64,000 bases of DNA from Pollenia angustigena (taxonomy: Eukaryota; Arthropoda; Insecta; Diptera; Polleniidae): the NCBI GenBank assembly GCA_930367215.1, contig OV884056.1, positions 121,766,053 through 121,830,052 of the forward strand. Reading direction: 5' to 3'. Of the stretch, positions 10,723 to 21,051 are shown piece by piece (position 1 is the first letter of the stretch; every line of letters starts with the position of its first letter). The position numbers and the translations under genes are program-made. A model generated the notes under the pieces. It searched no databases and was not told where the DNA came from. It was given only the letters and a program-made list of their open reading frames with translations.

Positions 10723-11280
10723 TAAATTAAAATAATAAAAAAATGGATTTCGAAAACACTCTAGCTATTGGCGTGGGTATACCAAAATGTTACTTGACAA
10801 TTCAACAAGTGGCAGTGAAACAGTGAGGTTTATAAAATTAAAAAAAGGCGGTGAAGAGTTTATAATAAAGTTTTCAGTTAAATCTCCTTGGAAGAAATAA
10901 AAAAAAAAAAAAAAACTAGAAAACTATTAAAAAGGTAACAAAAATAGCCCGAAAGGAGGAATTATAAAAAACGAGGGAAAGGGGGGATACGAAAACCCTA
11001 TTTCCCCAATAAAACAAAATTACAACTGAAGACTACATTTCAAGGTTTCTTTTTTTTAGACAATGTCTGGAAGCTTCTCAATCACATGTTAGGTCTGCCC
11101 TGCTACCTAGTTTCGTATCACGTTTTTTTTAAATATCCTCGAACCACTCAACTTGACAACTTGGGGGATTTGGAAAGATCGGTATGCGGATGGAGGTGAT
11201 GGAAAGATTGGGCGAAGGAAGTTGGAAAGCGAAAATTGTGTGCTCAAGGTAGTTTCTGAGTGGTAAGTAGCACGTGTCGT

Positions 11281-11560
11281 GTAATTAACAGTTTTGGCGA
11301 CAGGACGAGGTCACCCGAACCACGTTTTACCGCCGGGAAAACACCTCGTGTAATTAACAGTTTGGCGACAAGACGAGGTCGAACCACGTTTTACCGAACC
11401 ACGTTTTACCGCCAAGAAAACACCTCGTGTAATTAACAGTTTGGCGACAAGACGAGGTCACCCGAACCACGTTTTACCGCCAAGAAAACACCTCGTGTAA
11501 TTGACAATTAGGGCGGCAAGACACGACGTAAACGTGACGAAATTTCCGCCAAGAAAACCA
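11281..11560. repeat. Tandem array of about 68 bp, four units, in left LTR
   Basis: GTAATTAACAG (or GTAATTGACAA) begins units at 11281, 11350, 11429 and 11496. Each contains GGCGACA(A/G)GACGAGGT and CCACGTTTTACCGCC. The third spacing is longer because CGAACCACGTTTTAC is duplicated. The right LTR has the same array at 28702-28980 without that extra piece. Confidence 0.85.
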
Positions 11561-11654
11561 CGTGTCGCATGTTAGCGTTGTCGACCAGATCCGGGGAAAA
11601 TCGTCTTAACGATAAGCTTTATATCCGTCGACGACGGACAGGTGCCTCATCAAA

Positions 11655-11775
11655 ATCCTTTACCAGCAACGCTAAACAATTTGGTAAAATCGTTTACCAT
11701 CCACGTTAAACAATTTGGTAAAATCGTTTACCACCAACGATAAACAGTTTGTTGAAATCGGGTACCAAAGTGACT
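11655..11775. repeat. 34-bp palindromic units, three copies
   Basis: TAAACAATTTGGTAAAATCG recurs at 11673 and 11707 and, degenerate, at 11741. GGTAAAATCGTTTACC inside each unit is a near-perfect hairpin. The right LTR carries the same block near 29080-29180. Confidence 0.7.
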
Positions 11776-12199
11776 CATCAAAATCGTTCGCCACTTATAG
11801 TGATATCGTTCACCGTCACCGCTACAAATCGTACGCCACCAGCACATATCAGTAGCAGACATACCACCTTCATCCAGTAACGATTTGCTCGCCAGCACCC
11901 ATCCTTAGCATTTAATCACCACCGTACACTTTACAGCTCTACAAAAAAAAGCACCGGCCACAACTCATCACCGTATACACCGACAACAACAACTAAACAC
12001 CACCAAGCCTCAATGTCATAACAGCAAATCACCACTGTCCATGGATCACGTCGGCCGGTTATGCAACACAAACACATCGAATACTGGTCAAGCAAAAAGA
12101 ATAAATAGAAGGACATCGAGTCAATAACCCCGGCGACTGTTAATAACATCTGCAGATCACAGGTAAAACCTTTTTATTCGGATCAAATTCATCTTTCAT

Positions 12200-14012
12200 C
12201 CAGCCCTTTAATATTAGATTTTTTTTTACTTGAATTTTAAATACAATTTTAAACGTTTAAAACCGGAAACTAAATTTTTGCTATACGAGCTAAATTTCAA
12301 GTCTAAATTCTAAGACACAAGTAAATATGTATTTAAAAGAAAAATTTTGAATTTCAAAACTAAGGTCAATTGACTAATCAGAAATCAAATGTGAAACAAG
12401 AAAAAAAAAGGCAAGAAGAAAATACAATTTGAAAAAAAAACAGGGATCGGAAAAAAATTTAAATGTTCAAACTGATTTCAATTACGGTAACTCAATTCAA
12501 GTTTAAAAAAAAAAAAAAAAAGTCAAATACAATTTAGACAGGTCCAATAAATTTAGAGTGTTAAACCAATTTTAACTACGTTAGCCAAATTGAAATTTAG
12601 AAACGTAAAAATACCTTTTGAATATTGGAAAACAAAACAAGTTTGAATATTGATGCTAAATTTTAAGTAATTAAACCAAATTTAAATGGGATAGAAAAAA
12701 AGACAAATTAAATATGTTTAAAACTGATTGAAATCTTTCTGCTAAAATAAAACGATTTAAGATAAATAAAACATTTGCAAATCTAAAATACAATTTAAAG
12801 TTAAAAAAAAAAAAGAAAAAAAAACAGCAAAATAAATATTCAAACTTGGTTTAATGGGCCGAACTAAAATTAAATTCCAATAGGATATCTAAAGGAAGTA
12901 AAATCAAAACGAATTTGAATACTGATTTAAATGCTTGAAATAGATTAAAAAAAAGAAAAAAAAAAACCTTTTTTTTTAAATTTTGAATGTGTTAACTAAA
13001 GTAACTTGACTAAACTTAATTCAAGTTGCAGAATACAGTATATACATAAAATTTTTTAAAACTAAATTGAATATTTATACTCATATCTTAATTGAAGTTG
13101 ACTACGTAAGCTAAGTTCGAAATTGAAAACGTAAATATAAAACGTAAATATTTACCAACTGAAATTTGAATATTTAAACTAAGTTAAATTTTCTAGACTA
13201 AAAATAAATTTTAAAATGCAAATTAAATATTTAAAACTGATTTGAATACATACGTAAACTAAATTTGACTTAGTTAAATTATTTCAGTTCAAATTTGAAA
13301 ATTCTAAAAATAAAATTTTCAATATAAAAAAAAAAGAAAGGAAAAACAAACATTAAATTTAAACTGAAATTTTAAACAACTAGCAAGGTTAAGATCCTAG
13401 AAAAAGAAAAGGAAACTTTAAATACCCTAGAAATAAAAAAAAAAAAAAAAAAAAACAAAAGTTTGGATAATTGAAACTTAAGTTAACTACGTGGACTAGG
13501 TTCAAATTTTTAAACGGATTATATGGATTTTTTTTCAATAATATTTAAAACAAATTTTAAACCTTAAACAATATTTAAATACGCAAGCTAAATTTAAGGT
13601 CGGATACGTAAAATTGAAAAGATTTAAAAATTTAAATAAATTTAGAATACTTGAACTAAACCTAACTAAACACGTAGGAATAGAGTTTGGACTAACGTAA
13701 CTAACTAACCTGAACTCAAAATTTGAAATATATAATTTAAATGTTTAAAACAGAGGATTCGTAAAAATTTGTTTTGAGTTAAGTTCAGTACCAAAATTTG
13801 AATAGGTACAATACAGTTTAAATATTTTTTTTTATAAACTTATTCGGATAACTAATCTTAAATTTTAACTATTTAAGCTAAATTAAAATTTTAATACGTG
13901 GAATTTAAATATTTGAATACAAAATATACGTTTAAGTATTTAAAAACAGAATTTAGGCTTGGGTGTTTAAAAATAAATTTGAGTTTGGATAGTTAAACAT
14001 ACGGAATTCAAG
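12200..14012. other. AT-rich LTR interior, no gene
   Basis: Low-complexity sequence dominated by variants of TTTAAATATTTAAAAC and AATTTAAGT with poly-A runs, continued after B1 at 19381-20100. It looks like a heavily degraded short-period satellite. No ORF worth reporting. Confidence 0.6.
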
Positions 14013-14277
14013 TGTCACCCGGATGGCTTTGTGGGAGGGCAACTTACCGGATAATATTCCGAATGAAAACGCGGTAATATAATTGTGTATTTTAATGTTT
14101 ATTATTAATTGAAATATATGTTCATTTAGTTGCGACCATTCGCCATGAGTATTAAACAAGAACTCTCTAAAAAATGAGTTGACAAAAAGGAAGAAGTTGA
14201 TAACAAAACAGACAACCAGAAGGGTTGCCAACAGTTAATTTAAACAATTGAAATAATGGGGAAAATATTGGGTGACA
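14013..14277 (-). repeat. B1 3' LTR
   Basis: 265 bp, TGTCACCC...GGGTGACA. It differs from the 5' LTR at 19112 at very few positions (for example one G/A in CTTACCGG(G/A)TAATATT), so B is young. Confidence 0.9.
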
Positions 14278-14310
14278 GTTCGTCCAACCTGACGATAGCT
14301 CGTCCCCGAG

Positions 14311-17300
14311 TTATACAGCTTCAGGGTCATCTGGTTCATCGTCGTCAACCTGGTAATCATCATCAATTTCTGGGAAAAGGGTACACCATGGTTTCATCTT
14401 ATCACTACTGACCACAGTGCTAAATTTTCGTTGATTCCTCTGTGCCCCTTCAATATCTTCAATAACGTACCTATCAAATCGCAAGACCTTACTGATGACA
14501 AACGGACCTTTATATTTTGCATCAAGTTTTCGGGATTCCCCTGTACTAGGCATTGCACTTTCAATAAGAACTAGATCGCCTTCCTGATAATGATGTGGTG
14601 TTTTGTGTTTCGCACCGAATCTAGCTTTCCATTTTTCTCGAGCTGATGAAATATTTTTGATAGCATCCTCACGACGTTCATTTGGAGTTTGCGTTGTCAC
14701 AACAGGATTATCATCATGGATTGCAGATAGCAATCTGTTGGCACTAATATCCTTTAGAGGAAAATCATAAATAAGATCGATTGGTGAATATCTTGTGGTT
14801 GAGTTAACAGTCGTATTAATCTTCCATTGCAGGTTACGTAGTTCGTTGTCCCAGTCTTTGCAGTCTGATGAAGTTTTCAAATACGATAGGACAGACTGAT
14901 TCACACGTTCAGCCAAACCATTGGCTCGTGGGGTACGTACGGCTACCTTAACATGCTGAATATCATTATCGGAACAATATTCCCTGAACATTGATGACGT
15001 GAAAGCTGTACCACGGTCAGTCACAATTCGCTTGGGTAGACCAAAGTATAACGTAAGATGATTTAAAGCATCCAGTACAGGTTTCGTCTTCGTTGATTTG
15101 ACTGGTACAATAACGGAATAACGTGTCATTGCATCCACAATAACAAGTATGTGTTCATTACCGCGTCGACTTTTTCTAAACGGTCCAAGATGATCCATAT
15201 GAATCATTTCGAATGGAATCAGTGGAGTTTCCGTCCCGTACAATTGACATTCTTTCTGTGACGGTTCACGGCTATAACAACAATCCACACAGCTTTTCAC
15301 ATAGCCCCTAACAAAATTTCGAATTCGTCGAAACCAGAAGTTCAGGCCAATTCTCTTCACGGTACCATCTATACCTGGGTGGCCAACATCGTCATGGCAT
15401 AGTTTGACAATTCGCCATCTAAGACCTCGTGGAATTACAAGAAGTTCTTTTCCGTTGTTGTTTTTTCTATAAAGTCGGTGTTTTCTAATTACAAAATCAT
15501 TTGCGTAACTTTTCTTCAAAGTTGACTCGATTTCACCTTTCAGCACGGCTACAATTTGCTTCAATTCAGGATCTTGTTTTTGCATGGAAAGAATCCAATC
15601 TTCGTCTGAAATATTTACCATCATCAACTTCGATGTAACATCTTCTGGCTGTATTGGCGGTTCAACTGGAGAACGACTCATCGCATCAACATGAGCCATT
15701 CGAATCCCCGGTCGATGGCATGTTTTAAAATCGTACTCTAACAGCTTCAACAACCATCGTGAGACCCGTGGAATCATTGGAGTCATCGTTTTCATAGAAG
15801 AAATTGCGGCACAATCAGTATAAATCGTAAAATTCTTACCCAGAAGATACAAACGGAATCGTTCACAGGCTTCCACCAGTGCCAAGATTTCTAATTCATA
15901 TGCGTGATATCTGCTCTCGATGTCACTGCAAACTCTACTATAATAAGCTATAGGCTTTCTCGTACCATCTGCTTCCCGTTGTATCAAAATTGCGGCCAGA
16001 CCAACACTGCTTGCATCTGTGTGCAATTCTTGCTCTTTTTCGGCATCGTAAATTCCTAAGACGGGTTCACTGGAAATAGCACCGATTAATTCTTCAAAAG
16101 CGTTGTCACATTCGGTAGACCAGTTAAATGGTACATCTTTTCTGGTCAATCGTATTATTGGGGAGGCTATTTGGGCATAGTTCTTCACAAATTTTCGAAA
16201 GTATCCGGTTAACCCCAGGAAACGTCTAACTTCGGTAACGGTTTTGGGTCTCGGAAACTCTTTTATAGCCATAGTCTTAATTCGACCGGGTCTTATGCCG
16301 CTCTCATCCACCTCGTGCCCCAAAAAGGTTACGCTGTCCCTCATAAAGAAACATTTTGACAGTCGGAGTGTTAGACCTTCTCGCTTAATAATTACCAACA
16401 ATTCTTCAAGATTACGTAGACCCTCCTCAAATGTACTTGAGGCCACTATGACCTCGTCTACGTAACTTACTACTTTTCCCTTTAACGGCTCAATCATTTT
16501 CATCATCATCTTTTGAAATACACACGGAGCGTTTTTAAGCCCGAAGGGCATTCGATTGAATTCGAAATGACCACTATGGGTGATAAAGGCCGTAAATCTC
16601 TTTGAATTTTCTTCAATCTCGATTTGGTAATATCCTGACATCATATCAAGCGTGGTAAAATACTTCTTACCCGAAAGAGTCGAAAGCACTCCGTCGACAG
16701 TAGGCATTGGCCATGGTTGTTTCTCGGTGACGGCATTCAACGCCCGATAATCTACACAAAGTCTGTCTTCACCATTGGATTTTCGAGTTAAAACTATTGG
16801 AGATGCGTATGCTGATGTTGACGGACGGATTATACCCAGTTCTATTAACTCACCTACAATTCGGTTAACCACCTGTTGTTTTGGAATCGGTATGGGGTAT
16901 GGCTTCTTCTCTATTGGTTTTGGTGACGTTACAGAAATGTCCATTTTCGTATTGTGGCACTTTCCAATTTTGTTTAAATTATCAGCAAAACAATCTGCAT
17001 ATTTATTCAGCAGCCCAGCTAACTGCTCCTTTTCGTCACTTTGTATGTTATCGCCGCACTGCATTTCGCTGTCTCGTATCGCGTACACCTGACAATTACC
17101 GTTTTCAATTATAACGCGACCGTTCGATAATATGTCCAACCCGATTATTACCTCGTACTGAGTTGTTTCGTCATCGACCACAAATAATTCAGCACTAAAA
17201 CACTGTTCATCTATGATTACATTAACGTTTAGGGTTTTCTCCACACATTTATATTCACCGCCGGCGAAACCCTGTAGTCTCTTGTCGCATTTTACTACTC

Positions 17301-18720
17301 CACATTTTAATTTTGCAACGATCGATTTCCTAATAAGTGACACGACACTTCCCGAATCTATTAATGCATTGCAACTTATATTATCCACGATAACGTTCTT
17401 TGTCTTTATACCCGAATTTGAGATTATATTTACCGATTCTCTAGGTTTTTTCTGCGGTTTGGGACAATTTCGCGAAATGTGCCCAATTTCACGACAATTA
17501 TAACACGTCGGTCCTGATTTGTTAGGAACCGTTTTCGCACTCACGTTTTCATTGTCCTTTCGGTCATTATTGTTCCTCTTTACAGGTAAAAACTGTTTGG
17601 ACTGTATAACTGGAGCTTGTCCACTTAAACCGATCACGACACTTTGCAACGATCTCAATAAATCGGAACACTTTTTAAACGACATTGCGGATAACGATTT
17701 ACGTAAATTATAATCATCCAAACCATTTATAATATACCGCACTATCGCATTATCATCGAGTTGACCGCGACGACCGATTGCCAACATATTATAATAATAG
17801 TCCATCATTCGTTCACCCTTCTTTTGATGCGTTTTCATCATCTGGATATGTATATCGGCACTATTTACCGCACACGGGAAATCATCCACAAAGGCAATCA
17901 CAAAATCTTCCCAACTTCCAAACACCTGTTGAGCATCCACCCATAATTTTGCAGTTCCCAGCAATTTACTACGAACCGCAAATAATACCAAGCCATCATT
18001 CCATCGATAAACATTCTTTAATTCTTCAACTCTTTCAATAAATTGAACTGAAGTAATGACGTCACTATTAGGATCAAACGTCGGTAACGCATCAATAACT
18101 TCACGTACACTATAACGATTATTAAAAATAAATGATGGATCATTATGTCCATTAGGTGTCATCAAATTGTTGTTGTTAATCATATTAGGCATATATGATG
18201 CATTTGCTGGTGATACTGTAGGGTTTAAATACGTTGATACAGGCACAAACACGTTCGCTGTACTCGATAAATTAGTTGATGACGTCACAACATTATTATG
18301 TGGCTGTACAAATGACGAATGCTGCATTGATGTTTGTAACGGCCAATTCAAATTATTTGGTACATGTACACTACGCTCTTGTCCCCTAACACTTGTTGCA
18401 TTGTTAACCATGCACGATTGTGGTCGTCTATTTTCACTATACACTGCTGTTGTTGTTGGTACGTTACACTCATACATTCTCATAAACGCTGTCTTGTTGC
18501 TGTCGGTGATATACGATGCTCTACTGTTGTCATTCACATACGCTGATCTGTTGTTGTTATTGTTAAAAACCACACCTTGTTGTTGCATCTCGTTTTGCTT
18601 AAACATGTTATTTTCCGTTTCTACATGCTGTTGTACACTCTTAGTAACTGAAGCGGCAGTTACAAAATTTTCAATTTCACTCGTAGCAGAATTTTGTGGC
18701 AGCAACATATTGGTACCCAT
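14311..18720 (-). CDS. B1 Gag-Pol polyprotein, 1469 codons
   Basis: Single-frame Gag-Pol of a Ty3/gypsy retrotransposon. Gag: Asn/Gln/Ser-rich N-terminus (1-200), capsid-like region about 205-370, CCHC zinc knuckle CYNCREIGHISRNC at 406-419. Protease: ALIDSGSVVSLI with DSG at 455-457. Reverse transcriptase: about 610-790 with TTLDMMSGYYQI (Asp692) and MPFGLKNAP. The normal YxDD box reads YVDE (753-756; Glu codon at 16453-16455), so the second catalytic Asp is replaced. RNase H follows (HTDASSVGLAAIL). Integrase: HHCC finger (HDDVGHPGIDG, CVDCC), then Asp in MIHMDHLGPF, Asp in VTDRGTAF and Glu in GLAERVNQS. The frame is open throughout. No gag-pol frameshift is needed. Overlapping plus-strand ORFs are shadows. 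Confidence 0.92.
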   Translation of the reverse strand: MGTNMLLPQNSATSEIENFVTAASVTKSVQQHVETENNMFKQNEMQQQGVVFNNNNNRSAYVNDNSRASYITDSNKTAFMRMYECNVPTTTAVYSENRRPQSCMVNNATSVRGQERSVHVPNNLNWPLQTSMQHSSFVQPHNNVVTSSTNLSSTANVFVPVSTYLNPTVSPANASYMPNMINNNNLMTPNGHNDPSFIFNNRYSVREVIDALPTFDPNSDVITSVQFIERVEELKNVYRWNDGLVLFAVRSKLLGTAKLWVDAQQVFGSWEDFVIAFVDDFPCAVNSADIHIQMMKTHQKKGERMMDYYYNMLAIGRRGQLDDNAIVRYIINGLDDYNLRKSLSAMSFKKCSDLLRSLQSVVIGLSGQAPVIQSKQFLPVKRNNNDRKDNENVSAKTVPNKSGPTCYNCREIGHISRNCPKPQKKPRESVNIISNSGIKTKNVIVDNISCNALIDSGSVVSLIRKSIVAKLKCGVVKCDKRLQGFAGGEYKCVEKTLNVNVIIDEQCFSAELFVVDDETTQYEVIIGLDILSNGRVIIENGNCQVYAIRDSEMQCGDNIQSDEKEQLAGLLNKYADCFADNLNKIGKCHNTKMDISVTSPKPIEKKPYPIPIPKQQVVNRIVGELIELGIIRPSTSAYASPIVLTRKSNGEDRLCVDYRALNAVTEKQPWPMPTVDGVLSTLSGKKYFTTLDMMSGYYQIEIEENSKRFTAFITHSGHFEFNRMPFGLKNAPCVFQKMMMKMIEPLKGKVVSYVDEVIVASSTFEEGLRNLEELLVIIKREGLTLRLSKCFFMRDSVTFLGHEVDESGIRPGRIKTMAIKEFPRPKTVTEVRRFLGLTGYFRKFVKNYAQIASPIIRLTRKDVPFNWSTECDNAFEELIGAISSEPVLGIYDAEKEQELHTDASSVGLAAILIQREADGTRKPIAYYSRVCSDIESRYHAYELEILALVEACERFRLYLLGKNFTIYTDCAAISSMKTMTPMIPRVSRWLLKLLEYDFKTCHRPGIRMAHVDAMSRSPVEPPIQPEDVTSKLMMVNISDEDWILSMQKQDPELKQIVAVLKGEIESTLKKSYANDFVIRKHRLYRKNNNGKELLVIPRGLRWRIVKLCHDDVGHPGIDGTVKRIGLNFWFRRIRNFVRGYVKSCVDCCYSREPSQKECQLYGTETPLIPFEMIHMDHLGPFRKSRRGNEHILVIVDAMTRYSVIVPVKSTKTKPVLDALNHLTLYFGLPKRIVTDRGTAFTSSMFREYCSDNDIQHVKVAVRTPRANGLAERVNQSVLSYLKTSSDCKDWDNELRNLQWKINTTVNSTTRYSPIDLIYDFPLKDISANRLLSAIHDDNPVVTTQTPNERREDAIKNISSAREKWKARFGAKHKTPHHYQEGDLVLIESAMPSTGESRKLDAKYKGPFVISKVLRFDRYVIEDIEGAQRNQRKFSTVVSSDKMKPWCTLFPEIDDDYQVDDDEPDDPEAV

Positions 18721-19007
18721 CGTCGACGTCGTCGTAGAATATGTTTGAAATTGCTGTGTGAGCTGTGACGCAAAACATCATCACGCAATTCACCCACCAC
18801 ACTCTCTGTTGTCGTTGGTACTACCCCGATGTTCTTCAAATTCTGTTCTTCTTGTTGTTTTTCCATAGCTAAAATTATCTCCTCGTCTTTCGGTTCCGGA
18901 ACGTTTGCTTCTCGTAGACGTGTCACAAGCTGACTCTTGTTTCCCGACGCCTTTAAACCGTGTTCACGTAGCTTTTCTTTCAGCTTCACTATGGTCAATT
19001 TCTCCAT
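18660..19007 (-). CDS. B1 upstream ORF with SAP domain
   Basis: From the Met at 19007 it reads MEKLTIVKLKEKLREHGLKA, then SGNKSQLVTRLREANV, the helix-extended-helix SAP fold that binds AT-rich or scaffold DNA. A charged Glu-rich segment follows. The frame lies +1 to Gag-Pol and overlaps it by about 60 nt beyond the Gag-Pol ATG; the Gag-Pol frame itself is open back to a stop at 18778-18780. It may be a natural N-terminal Gag extension reached by -1 frameshifting, or one ancestral ORF split by a fixed frameshift. No canonical slippery heptamer is seen in the overlap. B2 has the same arrangement. Confidence 0.65.
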   Translation of the reverse strand: MEKLTIVKLKEKLREHGLKASGNKSQLVTRLREANVPEPKDEEIILAMEKQQEEQNLKNIGVVPTTTESVVGELRDDVLRHSSHSNFKHILRRRRRWVPICCCHKILLRVKLKIL

Positions 19008-19111
19008 ACGTTGACTACTGTACCGTAGCAGTCTTTTCACACCCACTCGCGTACACAATTATCTTTCCCTTATCGAACACACGATACGGCACCAATCCCA
19101 CTTCTGAAAAT

Positions 19112-19376
19112 TGTCACCCGGATGGCTTTGTGGGAGGGCAACTTACCGGGTAATATTCCGAATGAAAACGCGGTAATATAATTGTGTATTTTAATGTTTA
19201 TTATTAATTGAAATATATGTTCATTTAGTTGCGACCATTCGCCATGAGTATTAAACAAGAACTCTCTAAAAAATGAGTTGACAAAAAGGAAGAAGTTGAT
19301 AACAAAACAGACAACCAGAAGGGTTGCCAACAGTTAATTTAAACAATTGAAATAATGGGGAAAATATTGGGTGACA
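19112..19376 (-). repeat. B1 5' LTR
   Basis: 265 bp, the partner of 14013-14277, followed by the CAAG duplication at 19377-19380. On the minus strand it drives towards the SAP ORF and Gag-Pol. Confidence 0.9.
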
Positions 19377-19380
19377 CAAG

Positions 19381-20590
19381 TTTAAACATTTAAAAACAAA
19401 ATTGCTAGTTAAATGTTTGAAAACAAGAATTTAAGTTTAGATATTTAAAACGAATTAGGTTTAGGTATTAAAAAAGATAATACAAAATTTAAGTTTAAAC
19501 ATTAAAAAAAAACAGAATTGTAAGTTTAAATGTTTAAAAACAGAATTTGAGTTTGAACATTTAAAAACCTAAATTTAAGTTTAAATAGTTAACAAATAAA
19601 TAAAAAAAAAAAAAAAAACTAAAGTTAAACAGTAGGACTAAATTTAATTACGTAAACAAAAAAAAAAAAAAAAAAAAATTTTTTTTAATAACGTCAAAAA
19701 AAAAAATATTTAACTAGTTAAAACAAAATTTAAATAGTTAAAAATTTATTTATTTATGAATTTAAATAATTGGACTAAGCTTAACCAAATACACTAAATT
19801 GAAATACAAGTACTTAAATTTGAGATTTTGGATATTTAAAACAAATTTGATCAATAAAACCATGTTGCACTTAAGTCAAATTTGAGTATGTGAACGACAA
19901 TTTAAGTAATTAGAACCAAAGTTTAAGAACGTAACTTAAAATTTCACTAATTAAACTAAATATAAAATTAAATACTAAGACAAAAATTAAAATACACAAA
20001 CCAGATAAATAACTACTCAAATGAATAAATAATTCGGTTAGAAAAAATAGAAAACCATAAATACGTAAGATCATGAATTTTCCTAATGTTGTTAAACACG
20101 TTATATAACTGGAAACAGGTAGCTAATAGTGAAAGGGAAGGAGAATAATTTAAACGTGCATCAATAGTTAAGGAGGAAAATTAATTTGTTAGGATTTTTT
20201 TTATTTGCCTATGTTGAATTAGGAAAGGCAGGTTTGATTCATTAATATTAACTTTAACCATCTAGCCATTGGTGTTATAAAATAGCGATATCAGGTAAAG
20301 GGACAAACATAGGTACCTTATTTCATAGAATACGAGTAGTTATTTATATAATTGAATAAATTATACCGATGTAAATACATATAGGCTCATGAAAAGTCTT
20401 TGGTTGCAAATAACCTCTTAATTATTGTATGATTTAGAACATAAGATTTTTTTTGATAAAATTGTAGAGATTAACCCATATCGTAAGACAAATTATTGCC
20501 AAATAAATAATTATATATCCATATGTACAAGTGGAAATTAAAATGTGTTAAATCCATTTAAGATTTGGTTGAAAGGTAACACGAGTGTGG
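19381..20590. other. AT-rich LTR region right of B1
   Basis: Continuation of the degenerate TTTAAACATTTAAAAAC repeat up to about 20100, then unique AT-rich sequence. TATAGGCTCATGA near 20382-20395 is the intact site where the LINE entered the right LTR. No gene. Confidence 0.55.
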
Positions 20591-20597
20591 TGAAGTG

Positions 20598-20642
20598 GTA
20601 AGTACGTTTTGGGGCGTTACTCCAAACATTTTAATTTTACAG
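20598..20642 (+). other. Possible 45-nt intron in the LTR of A
   Basis: GTAAGTACG is a strong 5' splice site, followed after a short pyrimidine-rich run by TTTTAATTTTACAG. The next codon context is GCAATGAG. The same sites are in the right LTR (42493-42540). Length is near the lower limit for fly introns. Another good donor, CACAGGTAAAAC, is at 12163. Confidence 0.35.
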
Positions 20643-21028
20643 GCAATGAGTAGTGCCACGGATGGCAGTAAAAATGCCATATGGGGTGGGCAGCCTGTTC
20701 AGGACAAAAACATCTGGTCCTGAAGACTCGAGACAATCATGTCGAGAACCGCGTAAAGTTCTCCTAATCATCAATCGACGGTCGTTTTTGTTTAATGTTT
20801 TATGTTTTCAATCGCTTCGATTTTTATTAAACAGCTTTTTTTTCATCTATCCTTGGCACGAATTAAATTGTGTATGTGTGAGTAGATGGACGCGAACCCC
20901 TCATTTCCGGCGAGCTTCAGCCCAAACACCAGCGTGCCACTGTCCATCGCGAAGCGAAGTTGAGAGTTTGATTTAGGTCAAAAATTTCTCAAAACGAATT
21001 TTTTTTTCCACACGAACATCACACAAAA

Positions 21029-21051
21029 TGGCGCCCAACGTGGGGCTCGAA
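21029..21051 (+). other. Primer-binding site of A (tRNA-Lys type)
   Basis: TGGCGCCCAACGTGGGGC followed by TCGAA lies five bases inside the left LTR. It is the complement of the 3' end of insect tRNA-Lys(CUU) including CCA, as I recall that tRNA. The same 18-mer is at 63005. Confidence 0.8.

Larger units (their letters stand above)
9331..10768. mobile_element. Family H 5' fragment (H3), split by a Helitron-like insertion
   Basis: Starts with the complete left terminus TAGCCTTTTTACACTGAGC next to TTA (9328-9330). It then matches H1 from 648 to about 855, ending inside transposase exon 1 (CTCTAGCTAT), where element A begins. It is the only copy here with the 5' end, so it defines the H terminal repeat. 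Confidence 0.8.
14013..19376 (-). mobile_element. Ty3/gypsy element B, copy 1 (B1), antisense in the left LTR of A
   Basis: 265-bp LTRs (14013-14277 and 19112-19376) start TGTCACCC and end GGGTGACA. The element is flanked by CAAG at 14009-14012 and 19377-19380. One long gag-pol ORF (14311-18720) and an upstream SAP-domain ORF are on the minus strand. Just inside the 5' LTR on the minus strand, TCAGAAGTGGGATT may be a primer-binding site of tRNA-Leu type, but the match is imperfect. No env. Confidence 0.9.
10769..21023 (+). repeat. Left LTR of A (10,255 bp, with B1)
   Basis: Matches 28192-42918 almost base for base except for scattered substitutions, an indel near 19745, a deletion in B2 and the LINE. 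Its end ACATCACA is followed by five bases and a tRNA-Lys type primer-binding site, as expected for a 5' LTR. It holds GC-rich tandem repeats, a long AT-rich region, B1 and a possible short intron. Confidence 0.75.

Noticed and set aside
10973..10990. GAGGGAAAGGGGGGA run that looks like a polypurine tract
   Set aside because: It is present in both LTRs of A, so it lies inside the LTR and not just before the 3' LTR.
11281..11560. Regular GC-rich repeats resembling a CRISPR array
   Set aside because: Whole units repeat in tandem with no unique spacers, in a eukaryotic LTR.
13953..14231. ORF beginning MATLLVVCFVINFF in the B LTRs (four copies)
   Set aside because: It recurs only because it lies in the LTR. 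It overlaps LTR ends and has no coding features beyond hydrophobic low complexity.
16244..18748. Plus-strand ORFs over B1 (and 33864-35837 over B2)
   Set aside because: Antisense shadows of the B Gag-Pol and SAP frames, with Cys/Leu-rich composition and no domains.
20653..20976. 107-codon ORF at the end of the left LTR (and 42490-42870)
   Set aside because: Differs between LTRs by a frameshift in an A run and shows no domain. Likely untranslated leader.
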